Positions 36,001 to 47,832 of a DNA stretch of 64,000 nucleotides are shown here, one piece after another. The stretch spans positions 142,501 to 206,500 of the forward strand of contig BSBK01002077.1 of the NCBI GenBank assembly GCA_027943335.1, read 5' to 3'. The notes below the pieces were generated by a model. That model saw only the letters and a list, made by a program, of their open reading frames with translations. It searched no databases and was not told the origin of the DNA. The stretch's first letter is position 1, and the number at the start of each line of letters is the position of its first letter. The translations under genes and the position numbers were made by a program. The stretch comes from Chamaecyparis obtusa (taxonomy: Eukaryota; Streptophyta; Pinopsida; Cupressales; Cupressaceae).

Positions 36001-37202
36001 TTAATCAAACAAGGTGCATTGTTACCAACCCTAACAATTCCTCCATCATAATTATCTAACTTAACAAACTTTATTTTATCTCCAGTCATATGATGTGAAC
36101 AACCACTATCTATAATCCAATCAGATTTCTTTTCAACTTGTGAAACTAATGTTTTTTCTTCCCTTTTATCAGATTCAAAACTTTCTTCTTTAATTGCTAC
36201 AAATCCTATTTCCTCAAAGTTATCATTATCACTGTCACTTAAATGTTTTTCAATTCCTGCTTCAAGATCTTCATCATTTGCATAATAACATTCTTTAGAT
36301 CTTCTAGGTTTAAAGTTGCTTCTATACTTCTTAACTCTTTTAGGACATTTAGATGCAAAATGACCATATTCTTGACAAGTCCAACATTTAAAGATTTTCT
36401 TACCATCTGGTTCTCTTTTTACAAGTAATGCAATACCTTCTTCAATCTTCTTATCTTCCTCAGATCTACTACTACTGGCATAATCTCCATTCACACTAGT
36501 GCTTCTTGTAGGTCTAATGTTAAGAGCACTGAATGTTATTTCCATTCTAGGTAGCTCTCCTGATAATCTCAAGTTCATCTCTGTTGTTTCTAATCTTCCA
36601 AGAAGAGTCTCTCTTGAAAAGTTTGATGTACAAGGTATCACTTGTTCAATCATCTGTGTTGTCTACTTGAATACTAGTGTCAAAGTTCTCAGAATTTTCC
36701 ATATCACTTCATTCTCTGTCTTATCACCTCCACAAGACTTTATTCCTATTACAATCTCAGACATCCTACCAATATAGCTTCTAATAGATTCATCTTCCAT
36801 CATTCTGATATCTTCAAATGCACAAATCCAATTATGTAATCTAGCCTTCTTTGCATGTTCATCACCTTCAAAAGTAGAATGTAAAGCTTTCCAAATTGCC
36901 TGAGATGTTTTCAAACATCTTACCTAACTATATTCATCCTCTGGTAGTGCTGACAAAAGTGTTTCTCTTGCAAGTATGTTACACATGAATAGATCTAGTT
37001 CATCTTTAGTTCCTGCCTCTAGATTGTCTTCCTCAATGATAGTCTTCTCATTCTTTGTAATCAACCAATAACTTGGTCCTAAACACAATAGATGTGTCTT
37101 CATCTTTTCTTTCCATCTATCAAAATTTACTCCATCAAACTTAGGGCTTTCTTTTCTGAAATTCACCATGGATCTCCTTAAGTTGTTAAACTTTTCTTTC
37201 AA
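33042..37202 (-). pseudogene. Copia gag-pol polyprotein with six TAG stops
   Basis: A single frame of 1,386 codons runs from ATG 37202 to the terminal stop at 33042. Domains in order: Gag (SPKFDGVNFDRWKEKMKTHL) with zinc knuckle CWTCQEYGHFASKC; protease WIIDSGCSHHMTG; integrase with a zinc finger (HKRFCHINF, ICKECM) and DDE core (RSDRGGEF, PEQNGIVERRN); RT ([37 protein letters not shown] codons at 33987-33998, [15 protein letters not shown]); RNase H (YTDADWGG, STSGGAFFLGG, KHIEIKYHVVREKV). Stops at 36924, 36663, 35610, 34830, 33879 and 33690 are all TAG. At four of these (35610, 34830, 33879, 33690) the frame context suggests an original Gln. All catalytic motifs I can check are otherwise intact, so this was a functional gene before nonsense decay. 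Lineage within Copia is not assigned. Confidence 0.95.
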
Positions 37203-37211
37203 GGACCTTCT

Positions 37212-37223
37212 GCTCTGATACCA
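37212..37223 (-). other. Primer-binding site of the Copia element (Met type)
   Basis: TGGTATCAGAGC on the minus strand, two bases from the LTR: the same site and spacing as in element A. Confidence 0.92.
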
Positions 37224-37225
37224 AT

Positions 37226-38384
37226 TGTTAGAAAGTAAAGATCCCCAAGATAACTAAGAGGGGGGAGGTGAATCAGTTATCAGATAATTTATCCATTCAA
37301 CTACTTTAAACAATGTAATCAATGTACTGATCAACCATAGAAAGATAATCATACACAATTGCACAATAACACAAAATATGTTGACTAGGGAACCTCTTGA
37401 AAAGAGTAAACCCCGGTGGGAATGATGCCCACAAAATGATGCACTAATATGAAAGTTCCTTGTTAGAGGATGGACCCTGTTAGGAGTCTTATGAAATACA
37501 TTTAGTACATATAAATCCTTGTTAGGAGATTTTGAATCCCTGTTAAAAGATTCTAACCCGGTTAAGAGTTTATGGAAGACAGAAGGACCCACTGCCCAAA
37601 TAGCTTCAAGGCAAGATCTCTGAACCCACTATCCAAAAGATCTTAGAATCATTCAATAGAATAATATGAAATATATTACCTCCTTCACACTGTGCCAAAA
37701 CTGCACTCTCTGCTACACAAGATCACAATTCCAGATCTTTGTACTCACAAGTCTTCCTTCATCACTGAATTAGCTCTTTTCTTCACTTCATGCATATATT
37801 CGCATCACAATCTTCATAGTACACATTACAACAAGGAAAAAATTCCTTCTTATATACCAAACTCAAATAATTACAAATGAGTCAGTCCTCAATTACAAAA
37901 TAATAAATTCTACACACTACACACAGAATTCACATAAAACTGTCGGCTTCCAGATACTGTAACTTTCTCCAAACATATCCTTGAAGTTTTCACTATGAAC
38001 CATGCCATCATTAATGAGTCTCCAACATCCCTTTAATTGCATAAAATTAGATTCCATCCCAGCTAAGAGATACCCTCCGATTTCTAAACATCGCTTCACA
38101 AAAACACTGTCTAAACACTGCTTTCACCAAAATGCTCATAACTCTCACAAATGAATGAATTTATTTTTGTGCTATTAACCATAGATTAATAACACACCAA
38201 AGAACATACCATCAATTGCACAAAATCCAATCTGCAATACAACATGTGCGCAAAACAAAATTATACCACTTTCCTGCTAATATCCAGAATATCACTGTGT
38301 TGACATCAATGACAATCCAAGTCATGAATGCAACAACAACTACTATAGAATGACTGCCAAAATACTTTTCATTCATTCATAATA
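37226..38384 (-). repeat. Copia element 5' LTR
   Basis: About 95% identical to 31526-32687. The outer end has decayed (ATAATA instead of CTAACA). A TATA candidate, TATATAAG on the minus strand, is at 37849-37856. Confidence 0.95.
37849..37856 (-). promoter_or_regulatory. TATA box candidate in Copia 5' LTR
   Basis: TATATAAG on the minus strand, about 530 bp from the outer LTR end, positioned for transcription into gag-pol. The other LTR has the same box. Confidence 0.5.
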
Positions 38385-38389
38385 GTAGC

Positions 38390-39171
38390 TCCTAGAGAAA
38401 GGCCATCTAGAAGCTTTAGAGGATATAATTTGTACTAGGTATGGAATCCTTCACTACAATGCCAAATTCTAATGTGTTATTATCATCAATTGCAAGTTTC
38501 TTTTGCAAAAATATATTGTATATATTTACAGAGTAGACAATGTGATTGTACAACTCTAGAATATATTCTCTATAATCTCTAATTACAAATTGAAGTGTAA
38601 ATTGAAGTAAAGTCTTCCTTGGATAAAATTCCAACCTCTGTCTACTAATAACAATACTTACCTTTATAGTTCACATGACTTCTTTATGGATCTATTAGAA
38701 CTAAAATAAATTTGTTATATGCTATTTGGCCAACTATGCCTAGTCATCCAGGTAGGAGACATGTCTTTTGGGAGGTAAAGACTCATATAAATGAAAGATG
38801 AAACTCTTCATCCAATGAAAAAAATAAAATTCAACACAAACATCAGTGAATTATATCCAGACAATAGCGGACTATATATAGGCAGCAATTAATTAGATGT
38901 AATTGCTTCAACTTCACATTCTTGATTTACTTTAGCATCAAGAATAATATCCACAGATTCAGTAGTCTAGTGAGGAGATTTGTGTAACTCCCAAAATAAT
39001 TATCCTTTTGAATATTTTGTGGTCTAGTGAGCATGATTTGTGTGTGTATTTGTAAATATTGTATAATCTTATAATATTTTTTTTTTTTTATTATATACAA
39101 GATACTACTAATGTTTGTATGGTTACATTTTGTATATTTATAGCCTGTGAAGAAAGTCCACACCTAGCAAT
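38390..39171. other. Spacer before CACTA transposase
   Basis: No gene recognised. It may be the 5' region of the CACTA element. CACTACAA occurs at 38452, but no matching inverted terminus was found downstream, so I do not call it an end. A run of 14 T lies near 39078. Confidence 0.35.
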
Positions 39172-41532
39172 ATGAACCCAGGACAAAATAATGAGACAAT
39201 TGCTAGATTGTGGTCTCAGTTCCAAAGAAAAGATGTTGATAAATGTAATTTCCCTTGCAAAAATTGTAAGGGCTTAAAGAATCAAATAATTCTAATAAAA
39301 ATAGCCTAGATTCATTGTAGGCAACATGGTCACATTGAAGGGGGGCACAATTTTTGTCGATTGGTGAATGTGGATGTCCAATTGGAGGAATGTGGAGGTT
39401 TGAATATCCAAGCCGACAATAACTCTCCCATGGAAGAAGATGATCCTTTAGGAGAGAACACAATTAAAGATGATGGTATTGGCATAGTTGATAATGTGCT
39501 AGAGGACATGATTTAAGAAGATGGTATTGGCGTAGCTGATCAAGATGATCATGATGATGGTACTAGTGCATCTGATAATGATGACGAAGATGGTCTTGAT
39601 ATAGCTATACTTGAGAAGGCATACGAGCCCCTATACCAAGGCTCCCAAACAACTCTTCTCTTTGCTATAGTGTCATTGGTGAACTTGAAGGTAATGAATG
39701 GTTTATCCAATGTAGCAATGTCATGTATGCTAAGGTATGCCATTTTTTTCATCTTCAATGTTAGCATACCATTATGATTCATTATATTAACAATTCATAT
39801 TTGTTGTTGTAGGTTGATAGGTGATTTTTTGTTACCACCATCAAACATTCTACCTCATTCGTACTGAGAATTATCTACCATTATGAATCAAATTGGAATG
39901 AAGTATCAGAAAATACATGCATGTCCCAATGATCACATTCTATATCATAAACAACATGAATTTGCAACAGAATTCCTTGATTGTCATATTAGTAGCTATC
40001 GGTTAGATCAAATAACAAAAAAGATGCCTCACAAGACTCTTCAGTACATTCCCATTATTCCACATCTTAAATGATTATTCAAGTGCACTAGCTTGGCACA
40101 ATTTATGGATTACCATGCACGCAATAGAAGTCAAGATGACATTATGTGAATGCCTGCAGATTATTCTGCATTTAAAGACATAGAAACAACATGGCCACAC
40201 TTTATAGAAGAACCTCGTAATCTCAAGATTTTAGTGGCAGTAGACGGTGTCAATCCATTTGGAGATATGAGATTTGTTTACTCATTGTGGCCTATTTTTG
40301 TTATTAACTATAACATTCCTCCTTGGATGTCCATAAAGAGGGAGCACATAATGTTGTCAATGATTGTACCAGGTATTTTTTCATTTAATAGTTATGTAAA
40401 TTAATTTATAAACACTACATCAAGATGGTCATAATAATTATGTAATAATTTTGTTCATTCAACTAGGTAAGTACCAAGTTAAAGATATGAACGTGTATAT
40501 TGAGCCCCTTATTGACGAGTTGTTGATTTTATGAAATGGGGTCACTATGTATGACATCTCTAGACCAATAGGACAAAGAAAATTTCAATTCCATGCAATG
40601 CTTGTATGGACAATACATGATTCCCTTGGGCAACTCATTTTTGCAGTATGTTATATATTCATGTTAAGGTCACGTATTTTTGGTATGTTATAGTGCTTAC
40701 ACATTATTGTTGTATGTTTAAGTTTTGCATGATAATTGTACATGATCCAATTATACAGTATCTTTTAGGTCTTCAGACAAAAGGTAAATTTGCATGTCTA
40801 GTTTGTGGTCCAAATATGAAATCTCATCATTTAGGAAGTTTAGGAAAGTAGGTGTTTGATGATTTTAGGCACTTTCTCCATAATAATCATAAGTATTGAA
40901 CTATCAGAAAACATATTTTTAATGGGAAAAAAGAGACAACATCAAGGCCACAAATAATGACACCTCGTATATGGAATTTTGAACACAATAGATTAAATCA
41001 CCGAGGTAATGTCATTCCATCTGATGATTTTTGTTTCAAATTTATATTTTGATATTGTCTTTTATTTAGTAATGATATTATTGATGCTCATGAAGGTCAT
41101 CAAAGCATCAATGACCAACTTCCTAGAGGAATAAAAAGTTGTCCTATTCAATTTAGTAGGTTGTCATACTACAAGGATCTCCCAATCGTGCATTTGTTTG
41201 ACGTTGTGCATATTGGAAAGAATGTAACAGAGACACTATGGAAAATATTGGATCGAAGGCGTGACAAAGAAAAAATTGCCAAAATTTGTAATGACATTCA
41301 TGAATCCAATCATGCACTAAAAAGTTTCATTGAATCAAATAGCAATGGAGACCACATAAATACGAGTGCCCTTCCTTGGTTATTAAATAAGAAACAAAGT
41401 AATGCATTAAAAGAAGTCATAAAAAATACAAAATTTCCAACAAGATTTGCTGAAAATATAAGCAGCCTTGTATCAAAGAAAGGTGATTTTGGGCCAGGGT
41501 TGAAAACACATGATTGTCATACCTTCGTCAAG
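39172..41532 (+). pseudogene. CACTA (En/Spm) transposase, TNP2-like, with introns and stops
   Basis: Exons can be followed by frame and splice signals: 39172-39734, 39813-40372, 40467-40645, 40769 to about 41004, and 41070-41532 (GT donors, AG acceptors). Family landmarks: an N-terminal CNFPCKNC resembling the transposase-associated zinc region, then an acidic stretch, YEPLYQGSQ, NLKVMNGLSNVAM, KIHACPNDHILYHKQHEFAT, YIPIIPHLK, VDGVNPFGDMRFVYSLWP, YNIPPWMSIK, IEPLIDELL, TKGKFACLVCG, LFDVVHIGKNVTETLW and GLKTHDCHTFVK. These match Transposase_21 in order and spacing. About nine in-frame stops make it a pseudogene. The family product cuts and moves the element at its CACTA termini. Another exon (PLSLPDQFDNSVKQVIYDLG, from about 41631) probably follows. 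Confidence 0.88.
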
Positions 41533-41630
41533 GTAAGTCATGTTCTCTATTTACAATATATTTGTAAAATTGCATGTACTTTTTATTGTGTTATTTTACA
41601 ATATATTGAAAAGATCATTTTTTAATCATT

Positions 41631-42829
41631 GGAGTACATCCTACCTCTATCCCTCCCAGACCAGTTTGACAATAGTGTTAAACAAGTTATATACGATCTT
41701 GGAGAATACATGAGGTTAGAAGTGTTATTTCTTAGAGGTGGAGTGGAATGAAATAATGGAAGATGCAAAAGAGAAAAGGCTAAAGGGTAGTGGAATTCAA
41801 CCAGAAGATGACAAAAGAAGGTATGTCGTGATAGTATTAAGTAGAATGTAATCATGCACTAATTAGTGATCTTTGTAAATATATAATCTATCATGTTTCA
41901 AAATTTTCATAGACTAAAAGACACATCAAAAGCCACACAAACGAGATTAACAAAGGTTGGCCAACACAAACTTGGCTCTAGTGGCTATATGAAACTTCAC
42001 TCTCAACTTGTAAGTTAGCAGCATTGGAATTTCATATCAAATTTTTATATATAAGGTTGCAAACAATTATGTTTAATCAAATCATACATGTAAAAGTGAT
42101 GATATTAAACAAAAAATATAGGGCACATAATTCAATGTAGAGCCCATAGATGAAGACAAGAGAATAGCCTTGAAGGAAGGCTATGAATTCATGGCTACAC
42201 ACCTTCACCAAGAATTCAAAAGCCACAACAAAGAATCTGGTGCTCCAGATGAGACACGAGTAAATTGTTCAAATGAAAAGTAAATCAAATTGAATAGTTC
42301 ATTTTGAACATAAATTGACTATTTCATGATAACAATGTGCATGACATTTCACTATAGTCTTCAAATCCTATCACAGAACCTAGGCGTGATGAAGGCCATG
42401 ATGTGCATCACAGTGATGGAGGTATTAATTTGCTATTAGAAATAAATTATGTAATTATTAATAGAATTTAACATCTTTAATTGCAATTGGTCGTGTAACC
42501 TTTTTTTGAATATTTTAGAGCATGTTGAGGTGGTGGAAGATCAAAATGTTATTGTACATGATGATGTGGCATTTTCAGGTAAAGAAAAATGCATGTTATG
42601 TTCTATTGGTTAATGAAGTACATGTAACAGTAAAAAAAAGTATGCAAATTTAACCCATTTACTTTTTATTGCAACAGACCCCCCTTTAGTGCAACAGTGT
42701 CATCCTCCTCGAGACATGAGGAAGCCTCATAATTTGAGATCACAAGCACAAGAGGAGGAAGATAATATTGATGCTCCTCTCAGCCTTTACCTAAATAAGA
42801 AATCTAAGAAAAACCCAAAAAAGAAATGA
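41631..42829 (+). pseudogene. CACTA second gene / C-terminal exons (Transposase_24-like)
   Basis: A series of short exon-like frames follows the TNP2 exons. One contains WNEIMEDAKEKRLKGSG (about 41740-41820). The next has ATQTRLTKVGQHKLGSSGY (41914-42010), which resembles the R..H..GS region of the second, TNP1/Transposase_24-type CACTA protein. Then come EDKRIALKEGYEFMATHLHQ (about 42150-42260), an acidic exon EHVEVVEDQNVIVHDDVAFS (about 42520-42578), and a last exon 42678-42829 ending in a Lys-rich tail and TGA. The role in the family is DNA binding at subterminal repeats. Exon boundaries are by eye, and whether these are one gene or the end of the first is uncertain. Confidence 0.5.
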
Positions 42830-42899
42830 TTTCTTAAAAATGCTCTTTGATAAAACTTGTTTGACTAACTTTGTTAGCTAATGAAAGAACATTGTTTTA

Positions 42900-43080
42900 A
42901 GTAATTATCTATGAATGTTGTGTATTAATATTGAATTATATGTCATGTTAATGAATATTGTTATGTGTTAATGAATTCTTGATTAGTGTTGTTATTAATG
43001 AATGTTATATCATATTAATGAATGTTATGTGATTGTATTGATTGAATGTTATAGTTCATAAATGGATGAATGAAGTGTGT
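42900..43080 (+). repeat. Degenerate short tandem repeat (TTAATGAATGTTATGT)
   Basis: Five to six diverged copies of an approximately 16-bp word separated by short spacers, starting 70 bp after the last CACTA exon. Confidence 0.5.
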
Positions 43081-44890
43081 AATTAGATGTTAATGGTGAA
43101 TTTAGATTGATGTTAGCAGGAGGGGGGGTGAGGCCAGAGGAGCTTCCACCTTCATGTGATTGGCCTTGTTAAGTAGAGAATATTAAAGTATTCTCGAAAC
43201 CAAGTGAAGCTCAAACTAACATACCTTCATTATTTAATCAATTTCATTCATTCTAGTTCTTTGCTCATAAGTGCATTTTTAATGTTTCATTGTGAGGAAA
43301 CTATCAAATAAAAAACTAGAAGGGCCAATAGTCAACTTCTCTTTGTCATTGTTTGGCATGATTCGGCTTCATTTTGTGTAAGTATTCTCATATTGAATGC
43401 GTCAACCTCTCTTGGCCTAATGTGGATTATTTCATTGGTTTGTGTTTTTGAGTAGGTGAAGTGTTAAATCAGTTCCTATATTCTATTCTTAATTTTTTCA
43501 AACTGTAGGAGGGCCTAATAGATATAATCAACATAGAATTGACTGCTAGTCTGGGCAATTGAACACACTGAGTCTTTGGATTGAGAGAAAGAGTTGGGTA
43601 ATGTTGTTTGTAGAGACCTGTGTAATTTTCCTCAGTGGCCTCTTTTTTTTAATAGGTTATTATAGATAATGTCTTTGATGAAGGAATTGATGTACCACAT
43701 GTAAACCAAAATCCATGCTTAATGCCATTTTGTGCAGTTCCTGAGTCATGTTGTTCTGAGCTATGCTGAATGAAAGGGATTTATTTGTAGCTATTCTATT
43801 TCTAGCATCATGCATCAATCTATAAAATGGGTCACACTAGAAGAAAGCCATAATTTACAAAGAATACAATTGCTCAGATATCAGTTGGATCTATAAGTAG
43901 CATAGATATTCTATAGCTAATAGCCTACTACACCCATGTGAAAAAATTTACTTGTTGTCCCCTTAGGATTTACTTAAGCAAACAGTCCTTATGTGCTAAA
44001 AAATCAATTGTTTTAGTGTTGCAATTGTAGATGATTGTATGCATGAATTCAACGACAAGAACTGAACATTAAGAAATAGAGCAATAACACAAGATAATAC
44101 TATAGAGAAGTGCGATGTGATGAAAAATCTTGCATAGAAAGGTTGTACCTTCCCTTGACATTGTCTCCTTGTGAAGTTACAAGCTTACTACCCTTCCCAT
44201 CCCTTCAAGGACACCAATCAACAGCAGCAACATAGTAACACTTATAGAACAACTCTGTAACTTGGGGAGTTAACACTCTCTACTGCACTCAGCTCACCAA
44301 CAGTCCTTGCTACTACCAAACCTATTACATATACAAGAAGTACACAAAATTTAGTAAAGACAACACACATAAAACTAAAATGCTAAGAGCCTTTGCAAAC
44401 ACTGAATTCCAAATGCTTCAGTGCTTTAAAATATTGCGGTGTCTGTTGTTTGGCTCTTTACTGGACTTTTTTGAGCCTGATCAAACCATTCAAGTCTCCT
44501 GTTCTGTCGAGGGTGTTTTAAACATTGTTAAATATGTCTGATAAGTTAACTATTCAACAAAAATCAAATTCCTTAGCTATATCTATTAGATGTTGTGAGG
44601 GATGTATTCTTCTTGCAATATCTTAGGATTGGGTTTACATTTTTGTTGTTAGCCTACCATATTTTTATTTATTTCTTTTTGTTGTGGGCAATTCTTTTCG
44701 TATCTCCTCATATTGCTAAATTTTGTTGGTTGTACTTTCTAAATATAGAACTATTTTGTGCACACTAGTTGAAATCCATATATTCATTATGTTGATTTTG
44801 TTACACCCTTCATGATTGTAATGTTTAAGTTAAGTATTGATGCAATTTTCTAAAGTAGCAAGTTCTATTGTCATTGTTATTTTTCTAGTG

Positions 44891-44981
44891 GTTCTGAGGA
44901 GATCAAGAATTATCAAGGAAAGATATTGAAGTGGAAAGGAAAAGTTTATGAGAGGTTACAAATATTGAGTCATCAATCAGG
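44891..44981 (+). other. Exon-like island of unknown origin
   Basis: About 90 bp bounded by an AG acceptor after a T-rich tract (TTGTTATTTTTCTAG) and a GT donor (CAG then GTATAC). The open frame reads GSEEIKNYQGKILKWKGKVY and onward to ERLQILSHQS. I do not recognise the protein. It could be a further captured exon. Confidence 0.3.
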
Positions 44982-45540
44982 TATACTTTTTTTTAAGTAA
45001 TCGCTATAGAAATGGTTAAGTTTTCCTGAATTTTTAAAATAAGTCATAATTATTCAATATCATATTCTTAGCTACAAGTTGTAGGTCTTCATACCATAAA
45101 TTTTAGAGTTCAACTCTTACATGGATAAAGTTGTAGGTTATATTGAACCATCTGTTGTCTTTTTTGACTCTTTAGTTGTCTGAAAGATTAAATTCACATC
45201 CTAGTTGTCATTGTGTTTGAGACATAAAACTTTATTTAACTAAATTAATTATTTTAATATTGAGATAAAAAATCTACAAATAAAGCCTAGATTGGGGACT
45301 TCATAAAAAACTATCATATGAAGAACTACTGAAATGGCAGTATCAAAGTTCCTTACAAGCAATACACGTATCAAAATCTAGTTGTAGGATTGAAAAAAAA
45401 AGATAAGCTAAAAAAGTTCATAAACCCATACAAGACACCCACCAAAATATAGACCATCAATTTATAGAACCCTTGCAAGATATCCCAAGGAATGACAGGT
45501 AGTGAAAACCAGATAGATAGAAAAAAGAACATAACCATAT

Positions 45541-45816
45541 GCTGCCTCACCTATTTGAGGTAAGCCAAACTCGGTCCAATTATCTTAACAATGGTACATA
45601 TCCATCCAAGTGTAGCAACCTTCAAATATTTGTAGTGGTAAAGAGAATCCCCATATTTTATCAACCTAACATAGTCTTTGGCCACTTTGGCAATGAGATT
45701 GCAAGCAATATTGATCTGGCCAAGGGCCAACTTGTAGTGATCTTTATTATATAAAAAATTTAATAGATCTCCATAAAATGGATGCACATCATCTTGGCGG
45801 GGGAAATCATCTTGGC
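45541..45816 (-). pseudogene. NOG1: NOG1 (nucleolar GTP-binding protein) fragment
   Basis: The minus strand encodes [67 protein letters not shown] and GPSLAYLK, stop, VRQHM. This matches the conserved region just before the GTPase domain of NOG1, a ribosome-biogenesis protein of the large subunit. The match stops at about 45541, before any G motif, so only about 90 of roughly 670 residues are present. A 52-bp tandem duplication (45765-45788 repeated at 45817-45840) marks the upstream end. It is too short and too damaged to function; it is probably a captured or duplicated gene piece. Confidence 0.85.
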
Positions 45817-46202
45817 AGATCTCCATAAAATGGATGCACACCATACCTATCAGTTGAACTAGACTTTCTTTGTTGTAGAATTGATTTAGTATATAATATT
45901 TTCTATGAGGATTTTTTTTTTTAAAGCAAGGTTTTTGTAGCATTATCTACCACTTGAGAAAAAGTTTCCATAGATAAATTTCCTTGCCACAGTTAATATT
46001 TCTCTAAAGAATTACAAGTTAGTAAGTCCTCAGCTAAAGGGTTGATAAAATAAATAAAGTTTCTAATGTATGAATAGATAAAACTCATACAAGAAAAATC
46101 CAGAGCCAAATTGAATAGAATTGGCTATTTGTCAGTGGAAGGTCCCTACTAGAATAGACACATTTTTCACTTCATTAAGATGACAATTGTGTACTAAGTT
46201 TC

Positions 46203-47023
<821 letters not shown>

Positions 47024-47210
47024 CTGCAAACATGAAAACCAATTATGCATCACCAGTCAGAGCCTATCTCTCAAATAGTTCAAACAAAATGAAAAAACCC
47101 ATAGTTTCATGCAGAGCAGAGCAAATGGATTGCTAGAGCCCAAAGCAATCTAGAAAATAGAACAAGCAGGGACCCACCGGCAACAAGCAATAGAATGAGT
47201 GTGGACACCT

Positions 47211-47277
47211 GAAGATAAATATCTAGACTAATCACCAATCAGGATGTCATTGGTGATTAATCTGGATATTTATCTTC
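47211..47277. repeat. Near-perfect 29-bp hairpin
   Basis: Arms 47211-47239 and 47249-47277 match as inverted repeats at 27 of 29 positions with a 9-base loop. It lies between the CDC48 fragment and the 88-bp array. It could be a short foldback element or a precursor of small RNA; no evidence favours either. Confidence 0.8.
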
Positions 47278-47384
47278 AATTTTTTTTTTCAACATTCCAT
47301 ATTTCATCAAAATTTTGAGTAACCATGGTTGACATTTCAACTCACCGTCGTAAAAAATCTGACCTATTTTGGTCTAAAAATTGA

Positions 47385-47640
47385 CCATTTTGTGTCAAAA
47401 TATGGCATCATGAGTTTGGCATCCTGGTCGAAGCCGCCAAATATTTTGACCAATATTGGTCTAAAGTGCGACAAAATTTGGTCGAAATATGACAGTCGTG
47501 AGTTTGGCATCCTAGTCAAAGCTGCCAAATATTTCAACCAATATTGGTCTAAAGTGAGATGAACTTTGGTCAAAATATGACTGTCGTGAGTTTGGCATCC
47601 TAGTCAGAGTGACCAAATATTTTGACCAATATATCACCAC
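47385..47640 (+). repeat. 88-bp tandem repeat, about 2.8 copies
   Basis: GAGTTTGGCATCCT recurs at 47412, 47500 and 47588, an exact 88-bp period. Units contain a palindrome GACCAATATTGGTC and several TTGGTC/GACCAA words. The layout resembles subterminal repeats of a DNA transposon; related words continue to 47832. Confidence 0.85.
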
Positions 47641-47832
47641 TTTGTAATCTTGTTTTTGACTAAGATTGGCCTCATTTTCGACCAAGATTGGCATTGAACA
47701 TTCTATGATCAAAGAGATATGTCAATATTTTGATGACGAAAATAGCGACCAATCATTTGGTCAAGTTTTTCAACCCATTTGGGTAGAAACTTTGACCAAT
47801 ACTCCATCGAAAAAAGGTGCAAAATGTACTAG

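Larger units (their letters stand above)
31526..38384 (-). mobile_element. Ty1/copia LTR retrotransposon, complete, with stop codons
   Basis: LTRs at 31526-32687 (1162 bp) and 37226-38384 (1159 bp) are about 95% identical by eye. A perfect TSD GTAGC flanks the element (31521-31525 and 38385-38389). A Met-type PBS and a PPT confirm minus orientation. The gag-protease-integrase-RT-RNase H order defines Copia. The coding frame keeps a single register over 4.2 kb and is broken only by six TAG codons, with no frameshift. Confidence 0.96.
42830..45540. other. Spacer downstream of CACTA genes
   Basis: No gene recognised. From about 42900 to 43080 there is a degenerate array of TTAATGAATGTTATGT words. 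An exon-like island lies at 44891-44981 (listed separately). The remainder is AT-rich without visible structure. Confidence 0.4.

Noticed and set aside
38452..38460. CACTACAAT as left end of the CACTA element
   Set aside because: No inverted copy downstream and no subterminal repeats next to it.
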